DNA of 64,000 nt from Apteryx mantelli (Eukaryota; Chordata; Aves; Apterygiformes; Apterygidae). Positions 21,501 through 34,695 of this stretch are shown piece after piece; position 1 is the first letter of the stretch; each line of letters starts with the position of its first letter. A model generated the notes under the pieces. That model saw only the letters and a program-made list of their open reading frames with translations, did no database searches and was not told the origin of the DNA. The translations under genes were made by a program, and so were the position numbers. The stretch spans positions 77,975,268-78,039,267 of the forward strand of contig NC_089981.1 in the NCBI RefSeq assembly GCF_036417845.1, read 5' to 3'.

Positions 21501-24500
21501 CCTTTTCAGCCTGCTTGAAGAAGTGGCTGGCTCCTTTGTGCAGGCTTTTGTGCATCTCTGAAGAATTTGTGCCCCAACTTCTCCTGCCTCAAGAGAACAG
21601 CTAGGGCACTGCTAGCTTGTGTAGGAGCTGACCTACGCTGATTTCTCCACCCACCCTCCACTTTGCCGTGGTTGAGCACCCCTCTTCTTGGCCAGTGGCT
21701 TCACTCTTCCCCTGGACTGTTGCTGTTGTGAGAAAATAGAGGTGTGAGAAGGGTGAGAGATGGTTAACCTCTTGTGCAGCCAGGGCTGCCCTAGGGAACG
21801 GCTCGGTGCTCGGATAGAGCCTTCAGCCCGCTTTTGTCTGCTGGACATGGTTGGTCATGGAGTTGCCTAGATTGCTGTGAGTAGCTCTGTTTGCCTGAAA
21901 CCTATTCTAGGTGGATAGAGAGGAGGGAGGGGAGGTGGTCTCATCCATTTTGTGAATAGAAGTGAACCTCAGAGTTGCTGTGTGACTCAAATCTGAGAGC
22001 AGGGAGCTGTGATAAAGTGAGGACAGGCAAGTATTCTAAAGTATTTTTCTGCTCTCTTTTCACTGTAGATTCCTTCTTGGGCTCAGCTTTCTTTGGGCAT
22101 GCTAAGTTTGGTGGTACTGAGGGGGTTGGGAGGGGAGGTACAGCTGGATCTCATCTGAAGTTCTCATCGCCTCTCTTCTGTTAGGTTTATACAAATCTTG
22201 AATAATTTGGGGGAGAGACTAGCTGGTGGGAGCATGGTGGCAGAGGATAGCCCTGAACAATTCTCCCTCTGGCTTTCAGCCTGAGATCTGATTTGCTTGT
22301 CAGATTGGTTCTTTCTGTGTGTACTGGCTCTGAGAGGGGGGGTCTGCTCTCTGGGAAACTGCAGCATTGTACTCTAACTCCTTCTGAGTTTTGGGTGGGT
22401 TTTTAATCCTCTTGGTTTAGTTCTTAAGGTTCTCACCCCCTCGTGTGTGGGTGCATGGGATCAGTTTCTTTTCTTCCCAGGCAACTTCAAACAAAACAGC
22501 AGTCTGTCTTCCATACGCAGTTCATAAACTGTCCTTATGGTGCAAACAGGGCAGGCACAAATCCAGCAGTCCCCTCCATTCTTCTGAAAACTGGCAAGGT
22601 TATCTAGTCGTATGTTTGTGGATTTGAGTGAAAAATGACCATTTTTCAACCAGAGCAGAAGCCAAGGAGATTGTAATTTGAAGGTGTTGCTGTGCGTATA
22701 CACAGCTGTTTGACTGCTGTGGTGCAGCTAGTGATTAGGGCACATCCATGTGCTGATCCAAGAGCAGAGATGGGCAGAACTCATTCTGCTGACAATCTGA
22801 GACTGGTTTCTACTGGTGTGAAAGAATGGCTGGATATTGAGAGGACCTTTATAAATGTTTAAGGTGTTTGAAGCATGTGTGTGAGTAGCTACTGTGGGCA
22901 AATTGTTGCGGCCTTTATTGTACCTGTCTTGCTGAAGTTATTTGGGAGGATGGGAGAGAAATAAAGACAGAACTTAAACCTCTAATAAAAATATTCTTAG
23001 AGGTCATAAAAAAAAAAAAAGAGGTGTCAGGGGAATTAGGCTTGACAGCAGTCCTCATTGCTCTGAAACTTGGTGGGAATGGGACTGTTTCATGTCCTCT
23101 TACCTAAGCCCATATGAAGAGGCTCTGGGACCAGACACTGGTCTCCTCTTGAATTCAACCATCTCCAGCTCAGTTTGGAGGAATGCTGCCCTGCCTGGAT
23201 ATCGCCTGCTCAGCGGCTGCTGCCGGGTTGCCCAGAGCAATACCCTCCGGAGCAGCTGTGTCTCCTTTTGTTACAGCTCAAGACAAGGAAACTACTGGGT
23301 GCAGTAGTGTTGCTTGCAAAATGATTTTGGTGTCTGCTGGGGGAGGGGGAAGGAGGAGATGTGGTGGAGACTCTTTATCAAAGATCTGGGTAGGCAAAAC
23401 CTTTCTAGTGACTATACAGTGCCTGTGTAAATGAAAGCAGAAGGTTTAATTCATGTCATTAGTGCTTGGACAAAGCTTGTAGCAGGTGTACAGCCAGAGC
23501 TTGCTTAAGTTGGACAGATTCCTGCTGAAATGTTTATCAAATACGAGAATAAAAGGAAAAGGATTGTATTTAACCTCTTTGATGTATTTTAAAAATAACT
23601 TGCGTTTCTAAAGTAAGCAACAGTTATAACCAGGGTTTGAAAAATTGACTTGGCATGTAGAAGCCACAGTGGGGAAACACCTGTGCTGCAATATGCCCTG
23701 CGGCATAAAGGGATAAAATGGTTGGGTGCTGCTTGCTTACTGTGTGTGTTGGCCGTTGCAGTGGGGTTCTCCTTGTGTGCTAGCTTTGCCTTTGCACTCT
23801 TATTGCTACTCAGTTCTTGCTCTTCCATCAGCAGAAATAATCTGGCTTGATATCTGTATTTCACTGCCATTCAAGAGATTCTGAGCCTCTGGAGCAGGAA
23901 AAAAATGAATTTAGTTTGTCTCAGCTCTGTTTTGCTCAGGTAAAACTGTGGCATACAGAGGCACTGAAGCTGTCTTCAGACTGAGGAAGACACTACTGCA
24001 CTAATGTGCTAATTTTATACTCTTGCTTGGCAGGTTGCCTTTGTAATCAAAGGTCTGGAAATTTTTCAGTTTGAACAAAATGTTCTAAGTAGCTGTTCTC
24101 TTGGTGGAAATGGATTTGATATGGGATACTGCCTTCAAAAGAAATCCATCTTTCCATATCTTTTTGGGCATAATTATTCTAAATAAAATTCTCTTTCCTG
24201 ACTAAGTGAAGCTATAGTGAAAACCTGACTCAAACTTACCTGTGAAGTTTCATTAGCGGAATTGTATCTGATCAATCTCTATGCTTTTGTGGGGGAGTGG
24301 AGGGAGGAAGGGAGATGTTTTCAGAAAGTACCTGAAAGTTAGTTTAGGAGTGAAAGTTATAATGAAGTTCAATGGAACCATTATTATGTGTATATATATT
24401 TTTTCTCTGTTTTGGTTAATAACTGATATACAGGATTGTTAGAAAACATGGTCAAAATACAAAAGTTTGTTTTAAGCAAGTTTGGAAAGTACAGTCCTGG

Positions 24501-27500
24501 TTACTTGCACATTGCCTGGCACGTGGGGATTGTGGAGCCTAAACTTACAGATATTGTCATGCTAGAAGGAAGTGTTTGCTTCTCATCAGTATTGCATATG
24601 TCATTAAAACACTTTTTTTGATTCACTTGGGATTTTTGTCCTTTGTTTTAGGGAATCAATGAGCACTGACTAAAGAACATATGTATCCAGACTCTACTTC
24701 TTGCCACCCAAAATGGCCACTGGAGCAGAACAAGCATAGAGCAATAATATATTTTTAAAGTGGTTTGAAATGAAATGTTAATTCAAAGGCCATGTTGTGT
24801 TACTAGAAAGCTTAAAACAAACGGCAGAATTGCTTCCAGGCTGTATGAAACTTTTGCCCTTCTGTTTCCTTTAATTTTTTATTCTTCTTTCTGTTTTTTA
24901 GTAGCTTTCAGTATTCTTAAAGAATCTATATAGAATTTTAAATTATTTTTCAGTGAGCCTAAATCTCAGCTTCTGTAATACTACAATGAGAGCTGGCTGC
25001 TAAACTTTCTTGCTTTGAGTTTAAGATGAAACAAAACTCTGTATGCCATATGTTAAGAGGACAAGCAGACTTGACAATAAGAATGTGTTTTATCTTCTGG
25101 TTTCCTGCATTTTGGCAAGGCTCTGTAGCCTTGAAGGGCAGGGCCCTGTAAGAAGGGAGAAATCGGTGAAGATGCAAGAATGATGCAAGAAGGACTTGTG
25201 AGGTCAGCAGAGCTGGAGCCTGAGTGTCATAGATGGGGAGGAAACAGGAAAAGAACTGGCAAAGAAGGGCTGAAAAATGGCAGCAGGGAAAGAAAATCTT
25301 AAAAATCTCATGCTGTTAATGTCTGCTTCTGAAGATATTTGACTCTCTTTCCTGTTTTTATCATTTGTTTTGGTCATGGTACTTGGAAAGATTAAATACC
25401 CTAAATATTAAATTAGAATTTTTTTTAATATATATTTAAACTTTGGAGAGTGTGGAATTGAATTCCTGGGGTGAAAATAGATGATCAGGAGACATCTGGA
25501 TACTGTTTAGGAGGCTGGCAGGGGATAAGAGGAGAGCTACATTCAAGGTAGTATCTTATTAGCCAGAGGCTGCTGCATCTGAAGACCTAACGCCTACATG
25601 CCAGTGCTTCCTCTTTTTCTAAAACCACCTGGATGGGTGTGACTTTGTACTGGTGACTTGGCTACTGGAAGGTTACTATTAATGTGGCTGCATCAAGACA
25701 AAATATCTTACATAGCTTATACCTTCTCTAAGCTACTGCTTCTGTTTACGGCAGCTGTTCTCGTATGCGTTGGGGGTTTACGTACACGGTTGGGTACTGC
25801 TCTGGCAACCTGGGCAAATATGCAGCTTGCCTGGTGATGGGAGAGCCAGAGCATGCCTGTCCTTTCCTGCCCTCCCAGGGAAGGAGAGCTGTGGCCTTCT
25901 CTGTTCATGTGCTTTCTGCCAGCCCCACAGCTGCTCAGGCCTTTATAAGCTGAAACCTTTCCTTGCTGCAACCTTGTTCTTGCTTGCTTAAAGGCAGTTT
26001 ATGGTGGTCCCCAACTTCTGAGCAGTGGAACACAGGTTGGCTTTGGCACCTGCTGTCATTGCTCAGTCACCTGTAATTTCCTGGGGCCATCTGCAAAGTG
26101 TGACGTCCCTCCAGCACACTGTTTACTTGGCCCTGCTGTGCGAGGCCTGGTGAAGCTTGGTTGCTACGGAGCTAATGACTTGCTTGCCATAACCTGTGAT
26201 AAAGGTGGTGTGGGCATTGCACATGAGCATTTGGCCATCCTGGCAGTATGTTTTACTAGTCTGTTGGTTGTCCTGTCTGTGTTTTGAAGCCAGGCAGTGA
26301 CCCCTCACACCTCAGTCAGCTTACAGGGACCTTCTGTGTGATTACCTTATGCTGAACTGTAGCAGGCCACTGTAAGTGAGCGTGCCAAATGAACTGTCTG
26401 CTCTGTGGAGGGCATGTCCAAGACAGATGCAGGAAGAGCCAAACACCATGAGCCGTCATGCAGGCTGGTTCTTGGTACAATACTCAGCTAAGTAAAGTTG
26501 TAAGAATTATGCCTTCCAGGGTCTGGAGTCTAAATTCACCTCTGAATGGAACTTCTCAAATCCTACTACTTATTAGACATAGGCTTTACAGTATTGACCT
26601 TGTTCTTCTGTCTCTCTGCATTTTACTCCATAAAAGTTCTTGTCTAAATATTTGTTTGGTTTAAGAGACCCTCACAGCTTTCTCTCTTCCCATCTCTAAC
26701 CTCCCGTTTTTTCAGGCTCCTTGTTGTCTGTATGTTGCAGCTGCCATTTCATCCCCAAAGTGGACAGTTGGCTTAGTGCTGTGTGAGATCGGGTTTGGAT
26801 AGCAGCTCAGATGCACGAAGCAGCACCTCTTTCTTTCAGAGGTGGAAATGCTGCAGCTCCCTGCATTCCTGGACACCTCTGAGGATAGGACAGGCCTCGC
26901 CTAACTTGTGTCTCCTGAGCCATGCCAATTCCCGTTACTTGTTTCATGTGAAAACTCAGTCTCCCCCCTCTAAAATACAAGTAATACTACAACCACAGCC
27001 TGTTGCTGTGCTGCGTATTTAGAGCAGGAGTCTCTCCCGCTGTCGTGATGTTCTTGCTGCAGCAGGTGGTTGCTCTGACTCTGAATTTGGCCTAAGCGTA
27101 CCCAGAGCACTGGTCAGTGAGAGCTGGCACTTTGTGCTGGAGCTGTTGTTAGGTGGGCATGACACCCTGCCATACTTGGGTCGCAATACAGTTACACCCT
27201 GTTATTTCACAGATGTGTCCATGTCACACAACAGTAGGGTGATAAAGATCTACTTGTCAAAGCAGATGTTTAAATGGCTATTTAACTTGCATTATAATAA
27301 ACTATCTGCTTGTAACTACTATTGACTGGAGCAGGAGTGTTGGCTAACACTGGGAAGGGGGGGGGAATACTGCCTGCAAACAGCCGTAAATAAACAGTCT
27401 TTGGTTGTGGCTGAACAAAGTTAGAGAATTAGTGAAGCGAGTGAGGGAATGAACGAATGATCGTGGACAGACCGGGGAATGAATCGGACTGGGGAAGCTG

Positions 27501-28424
27501 TCGGCTCACCAGAAATGGCCCTTGTGTGCAGATGTCTAATTGGCAGTGATGGGGGAAAGAGCACGTAGGATGTTGGGACTTGACACTAGGCTCTGAAGAG
27601 CTCTCTGGGGCGTACTTGGCCATTGGAGGTGGCTAGCGAAGCTGGCTGATAGGTTCCTTCTGGGTCTTAGAAATGTAGCAACAGGAGAAGGTTGTGGGGG
27701 GGGCAGGAGGGAGTTTTTCCCTCTTTCAGTTTCTAGAAGCTTTGGACTCTGGCCTGTAAGAAACAGGCTTGTGTGGGATTGGGGAGAGTGAACTCTATCA
27801 CTTGCAGTGTTTGTGGCTCTTGGCACTTCTCTGCAAATGGGGGGCTTGGGATAGTCATGTGCCACGGGGAATGTAGCCCCTGTTCCCATTTAGGGCGGAT
27901 CTTTCAGTGGACAGCTAATCTGGGTACTACGGTAAGTAATTAGCACCTCTGGTCTGCATGTGTGTTCTGTATAGCTAGGCCTTAGCTGAGTTTTTGGGGT
28001 CTCGTGTTCTGTAAGCCCCCAGCTGGGTCACCTCCCTTAATGCTTTTCACAATAGAGTCTGAACTTAAAATGAATGAGAAACCAGGTGGGAGAAGAGCCA
28101 ACCTAGTGTGCAGATAATATGTTGATATTTCCCCTTCTTTCCCCTTTCACTCCAGTGGCTTAAAACCTTGCTCTGAAAAAGCATCTTCTAGTTGGTTTAC
28201 AAATGGGGAAACAAGCAAGTTGTCTTTTGATATGGACAGGTAGCCTTCTTTTGGGTTACTTTGCCCTGCAGCAAAGAATGCTGGCATCTGAAGGTGAGGG
28301 GAGAAAGCTCTGAAAAGAGCTTGATTTCATTCAGCAAAGTCACCTAAAATCTTGACACGTGAGAATCATTTCCACTTGGCGTAAACTGTGACAGGTGTTT
28401 CACCATAGGAGACTCATTGCTTGA

Positions 28425-28497
28425 CTTCCAGTGTGACCTTGGGCAGAAAGCTGAACCTTTCGGTTTTCTCTATTTTATGTTAAAGCTAATTGTATTG
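28425..28497 (+). mobile_element. MIR-like (CORE-SINE) relic, sense
   Basis: TGTGACCTTGGGCA is followed by a T/C-rich segment and ATTTTATGTTAAAGCTAAT. This matches the order of the conserved MIR/CORE-SINE core (TGTGACCTTGGGCAAGT, then a CCTCAGTTT-type and a TGTAAAATGGG-type block) with many substitutions. These ancient SINEs are shared across amniotes. The call rests on recall of the consensus, not an alignment. Confidence 0.45.
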
Positions 28498-31400
28498 TTC
28501 AGCATTGGGGTGAGTGTGGGGTGGAGAAGTGTGCATGTGTCAAGAGACATTAGAGAACAAACCAGCAGTGTGAGTATAGCTAATGCTTTGTGAGGCAGGG
28601 CTGGAATCCCCCTTGTCTAATTTGGTGATAAGGAAGATGGGATGGGGGGGAGGAGGGTGTCATTCTCTGGTCTGTTGTGTTAGCAGAATTGATGCATCTG
28701 AAGTCTGGCCTGACCAAAGTGTTTCATTCATGTTCTGAAAGTAAAACAGGAAGAAATCTTCCTTTGTGATCTGTCCTCCAAAAGTCAAAAGTGTTTTTGA
28801 CTGCAGGGTAAATAAGGTGCAGTAACTATTCCACTGTAAATTCCTTGTGGAGATGGTGCACTCTAGCTTTACTGCAAAGTAAACTAGGTGCAGCCAGTGC
28901 TGGGCTTGCCTGGCTATCTCAGGGAGGGGTTTGCATGCGTGTGCTGTAGCAGGGAGGAGGGGATAGACGTCTCTCTAAGCAGGGAAGACAAGCTAAATGT
29001 ACATTTTTGGAGTCACTTTTTTTTCTTTCAACCTGCTTGGAAGGAATATGTATATATAGCAAAAAAATATCTGTTTGGATTAGACTCTGTTGTTGCTGGA
29101 GCTGTGCTATACTTTAAGAGCAACATTGACATGTCACAAAGTTTAATTCCTTCCCTCTTCTCATAATGGAATGATGACAGACCAGCAGGTTTCCTGGACC
29201 ATGCAGGGCTACTCGTGTAAGGACTTATTTCTCCAGGTTACCTTGCCTTCTAGTTCTTGATGCTCTCTCTCCCACTTGTTCCTGCAAGTGGAACTGTTCC
29301 CAGGGACCACTTAAGTGAGGGACTCCTCTGTTCTGACTGCTCTTCCTTTGTTCCTTGTTTCCAAAACGTCACTCCAGTGGGTGAAGGCTTGCACGACTGG
29401 AGCAGCTTCCGCCCTGGAGCAGGGGGGGTTCAGCAACTCTGGAGAAACCCTGTTCCCCCTTAAACAAGGGGGATTGGAGGATGTGACAGTCACAGAAGAA
29501 AGTGTGGAAGAGAAACTGCCGACTCACAAGAGGGTTTCTGAGAATCTCGAGGTCTGCTCTCTTAAAGTCTCAGAGGGGAACAGGAAATGTCTGAGAAAGT
29601 AAGAAAACTCTTGAGGCAGTGTGTTCTGGCATGCAGGATTCAAGCAAGTGCCTGAAGCCCAGAATTTCCCACACTCAAAGACGCCTCATCTACTGCTAAA
29701 GCTGGAGAAGTATATGCCAAGTGATGCTAACAGGAACATGTTCAATTCTCCTGGACTCTTCTCTAGCTGCCTAAAAAGCCACCCTCTGCATCAGTCACAC
29801 CGCTGTCTCATGCCTCTGAGCTAAACTAATTTTCCCTGCAATGGTGTAAAATGAGGAATGAATTCCAAATCTTTATTAAATGACAACTCTGGCAGTATCC
29901 CCTGTGAAGAGATGAGAGGACAGCTGGTCTATGGAGACACCACAGCATTTGTCATTCTGCCACATGAAAGGTAGCCGGGGTGGGGGGTGCTGAGTGCCTG
30001 CTGCATCCATTGGAAGCCCTTAGTAAAGGCAGTTGTTCTGAATTGTTCCAGTCCCCTCTGTGCAAGGTGTCTGTAAAATATGCAAGTAGCAGTTGTTTGG
30101 AAATCTTAACAGAACTTGTATTCAGTCGGCTCTTGGAATGGAAAAACTAGAAGCAGGTACTAAATGTGTCTGCTGTGGCCTGTGAAAACCACCTCTATTG
30201 GATGCTGGAATTATTGTCCTATGCTCAGTTACAAAGGAGCCTTAGGGCATCCTGAGTGGAATAGTCTCCATGTGGCATTTTGTTGCTCTGATATGGAGGC
30301 ATAATTTAAGGATACCCCTCTCAGGGTTCAAGGCCTCCTGATGACCTGCTTTACAGTTGAGATGCTGTCATGATATGGACCTACCGAAGCTGGTCCCAAG
30401 GCTATGACCAAGTGTGTCTTGGCAAAGTTTGACACGTGTATTATGACAGATAAACAAATAAGCGGAGAAGGGGATAAGAGGTCAGAGTAGCAATAAGAAC
30501 TGATGGTGGAGCTAGCGGTCATCCATTGACGTAATCAGCACATCGTGGGAATGGACTGCGGGGACAAGGATGGCTCAGCAACCTGCTTGGTAGTGTGTGC
30601 CCAACTGTCTCAAATATCTTTCATTAAGGTGTATCGCTAGCTGTACAGAATGTTTTGCCTCTCACGTTTGGACTCTGCAGGCACTTTTTGCAGGGTCACA
30701 CATTAATACAAATCATCCAAGTGCTATATCTAGCAACAAAAACCATGACTATTTTTTTCCTGTAAGCTTGCTTCAGAAGTGTCGCAATAATCACTGTGAA
30801 TACTTTGCTGGGATAAGAAGTAAATCTAAAATGTGTGGTGCCAGCTTAGTCTCTACTTGGTGCAGTATGTTTGAGGAAGTCTGGATGGAGTCCCTGGGTT
30901 CAGACTACGATCAGGACCAATTGCCACATCCTTCTGGAAGCCCAGTTCTCTGCGGCTCAGGACTTGTGTCTTCTGCATACTCCAGAGTTATGCTTTTAAG
31001 CGAATGATCTTTCTAAGTAATTGTTTCAGAGACCTGGAAGAACGAGGTGTGCAGCACCATGTTCAGGCTGTAGCGCTGCATGTAGGGCAGTGAAGACTGC
31101 TGTTACTGGTTCTTGAGGCCCACTGTTCTTAAGCACCTAGTGACTGGCACTGATTGAGGGTTTGCAGGGCAGCTCTACATTGTCCAGGGAGCTCTGCCTC
31201 TAGGTAGCAATGTTCTTTCCTCATGCCTTTATCAATTACAGCCTTACAAATAAAATTGAAATTTCAGTATTGGTTATGAGCAGGCCTGCAATGGCAGCAT
31301 ACTCTGATAGCTCAGCTCTGAGTTAGAGGGGTGGTTAATCTGCTTGTGGGTAGAAATCCCTAGTGCAGATGCAGTGAGGCTGGCAAACTGCCCCCCTTCT

Positions 31401-32754
31401 ACCAGCAAAACTCATTGGGAAGTGATTTGCTGTAGCAGTACAAAACACAGCTGTGCCAGTATAGCAGGATACATACTGGGAACACTGTGGTGGGAGCAGT
31501 TTTGTACTACTGCTGGACCTAATTGTGGAACAAGCCCTTTTAGGTCTGAGGACTGTAGGCTGGACCTTATATTGTCTTTGTCCTCCAATTCGTAATGTGA
31601 AAGGACTGTCTTTTTTTTCCTTCTCTCACTTTTGTATTTTCTTTATGTAGTCAGATTTAATCCACAGTATTGTCTTACCCTATCACTCACAATTCTCCAA
31701 AATTACATATTTGCAAGAGACTTCATTGAAGCTTAGAAATATGATAAAAACTGCTTTTTTGGTGCTCTAGGAGATTTTATAAGAGGAACAAGATTTCTAG
31801 AACCTAAATGTCTTGTCTTCATTTGTTTAGCTTTTCTTTTTAACGGCTGTCTCTAGCAATCTCTTTCAGCCAGTTAACCTGGTACTGGGGTAAGATTTGC
31901 TGTTTTGGACGATTCAGAATCATTTCTGCCAAGCCTGCCTCTTAAAGGCTTTACACTAGGTATCCCCCAGTGCAGTGACTAGTTATAGTAATTTGATATG
32001 GCACATGTGGAAGGAGGGATGGGGAAGTTGGGAAGAAGACTTGCATCCAAAACTGTAAAGGCAAACATACATAACATCCTGTTCTGATGGCTAGTAGCTT
32101 TTTTAATTTGTCAGTTTGTTCTTTCATTTAATTTCATCGCAATGCCTGTGCATTAGTCCTTGAAATATTTACTGCTAGAAAATGATAGGCATAGATGCAG
32201 TTTCCTCTGTTTTGAAGTCTAATGAAGATAGATCATTAGCTTCTCTGTAACTAATTTATCCTCCTTAACTACTTAGTGCTTTTTGTTCCTGGGTTGTCCA
32301 GAAGATCTTGCTGACTTGCATCAAAACAGGAAGTCTGCAGTGCTGTAAATAATTGGGTGGTTCACTCTGATTTTTTCCATCCAACATTTTACCAGCTAGA
32401 GTTGAGATTCCTTTTTATTGGCTTCAGTTATCCTTAGCTAGGTTTAGACTTCCTCAAGATACCCTCTTGATACATAATAACCTATCAAGTTTCATTATAG
32501 AGAAATATGTGGGGTTTGAGGGAGAGAGAGGAGTTGGTTCTCCCTTGCCTTTCTGTTGTCTGATAGTATCCCCTACAGAGGTACAATGTGTGAAGAAACT
32601 GCAGAATGTCAGAGCATCCTTGGACTCAGCATGAAGTTTGCTGTCTTTCTTACCTGACTGTAGAAAAAGAAGGCAGCTTCTGAGGAGGAACGTACCAGAT
32701 GGATACAGAGGATTTCAGTTTCCTTGTGAAGTTCTGCTGCTGCTTTAAAAAGCC

Positions 32755-32796
32755 TTCTGGTATAGCCAAGGAATTCATTCTGGTATAGCCAAGGAA
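32755..32796. repeat. 23-bp tandem duplication
   Basis: TTCTGGTATAGCCAAGGAA occurs twice, starting at 32755 and at 32778, a period of 23 bp. It is a short local duplication of non-coding intron sequence. Confidence 0.85.
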
Positions 32797-33924
32797 CAGC
32801 CTCTGCAAGAGAAGACGTTCAATTTGGTGTAACTACTTTTCCATTGAGTGTAACTGCTCAATTTAACTTATTCTCATCTTGCATGATTGTACAGGGATTT
32901 GAGTTAATGGCATGATCATGACTGGGATACCAGCTATATAGGTGGGGTTACTGTGCTCTGTAGTAAGATCCCTGGATATAGGAACTTCATGAACTCCTTT
33001 TTGTAGCTCGAATATACAGGTATCATCCTCCTGCTATGTTCTTTTAGCAGTTTGTTTTAAGTAAAGGCTGAACTGTGTATTACAACTCTGACTACAGATC
33101 TGCAGATGTATATGATTCTAATTTAGTCCTTGTCTACACTAAAATTTTTCCTGTATGAGCTGAGGTATGAATTTATGGTGCTGTAGTTATGGTTATATTA
33201 CCCTTAAGGATGAACTCCAGTCAATTGTGAATGACTTGCTTTCTCCTTCCTCTCATCTCCTTTCCTTGGGATCTTTTATTTAGGAAGGGGTTTTGCAAAA
33301 TTTTGAATGCTTTTTGGGAAGCTGTGGGCTTTCCCAGGTAGGTAAGGCATCTCATGTCCTACTAGAAACAAATTTGAGGTTGTGATTCCAAGGACACTTT
33401 CCTTTCATGGTGGTGTTGGAGGAGAGAGTTTCTGCCCTACAGAGTATCCCATTCTGCCCTTCTTTGCCCTCTCATGCCAGTAACCATTTTACGCAGCCCC
33501 CTGGTATCTAGGTCACTGGAGTGGCCTGTTTCAGAACCAGAAGGGACCCTGCTACCAAGAGACTTGTCCAAGTAATAGTTCAATCTGCTGTGGAAGCTAT
33601 TCTTCAGCAAGTATGGTGATCTGCCTGTGGTGGCAAGCTTTTAATGTCCAGAGATACTTTTAGATGTGGTGACTGTAAGCCTCCTATTGCTGCTATTACC
33701 TGCAGGAGGTAATTTTGTTTGAGCATCTGTGATCTTTTCACTTTGAAGAGTACCGTGATAAGAATTCCCCCAAAGGTGTCTCTTTCCCTGGTTTGTGCAC
33801 GTGCAGCAATGTTTTCTGCTGTAGAGTCTGGAGGGCCACGCTGATGACCTTGCACAGGCTTTCCAGCACTCTGCATGTGTGCCTGCAAGAGTGCTGAGGA
33901 TCACTGCAAGTTGGAAGGCAGGTG

Positions 33925-34015
33925 GCAATGGAGACATGGAGGCAAAGTGACTTGCTTCTGCCTCTGGGGAACAAAACCTGGGTTCCTGCATACCATCCCT
34001 GCTCCACATGGAGCG
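33925..34015 (-). mobile_element. MIR-like SINE relic, antisense
   Basis: GGCAAAGTGACTTGC, then CTCTGGGGAACAAAACCTGGGTTCCTG in two adjoining blocks, reads like the reverse complement of the MIR/CORE-SINE 5' half (in sense order: CCTGGGTTC, then the GTCACTTGCC-type region). It is heavily diverged. The call is by recall of the family pattern. Confidence 0.4.
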
Positions 34016-34616
34016 CTGCTGTAATAATCCATTTTTATACAGCCTTTTCTTCAGATTTGCAGTGCATGAGCATTGTAACAGACTGTCTAGGCTTTTGGTG
34101 TAACGGTGTTTGAGAGGAGAAAAACATGGGGCTCTTGGCTGTAAAGCAGCTTAGCAGGGTAAGGTATTCATAAATCAGTGATGAGATACAGGGATTCCCA
34201 TTCCAAGGAACAGATCTTTAAGGTCCACAAGAAAAAAAAATATATTTTTTTGCTTGTTTGCTTTATTAAGTAAATAAAGTGGCTCTATGGAAGTCTTGTC
34301 AACTTTGGTGTCAAACAGGGTCAGGAGGTCAGACTAATGAAGAACCTAAAAACCAGAAGTAAATGCTACCTGGGGCTGGTTCATGGGTAATAGTGTTATG
34401 TTTCATGAAGACCATATAGTTCTGTAGGGCAAGATTCAGTACATGCAACAATACTTAATTTCTGTGGAAAAGTCATGGATAAGATGTACTAAATGTGAGG
34501 ACTCGATAGGGGAAAAAGATTAAGTTATTAGCTCTCAGAACCCACTTTCCCCTTGCCAAGTCCAGTATGCAAAAATCAGAAAGGAGATTCTTGAGGGGGG
34601 GGAAAACATGTATACA

Positions 34617-34695
34617 AGTGTGTGTGTGTGTGTATACACATATATTTCTTAATGCTTTTTTTTAAAATAAATTATATTCTATATATATTTTATAT
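34617..34695. repeat. Compound GT/TA-rich simple repeat
   Basis: (GT)n at 34619-34634 is followed by TATACACATATAT and further T-rich and AT-rich runs up to about 34695. The segment is AT-rich and slippage-prone. Confidence 0.7.
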
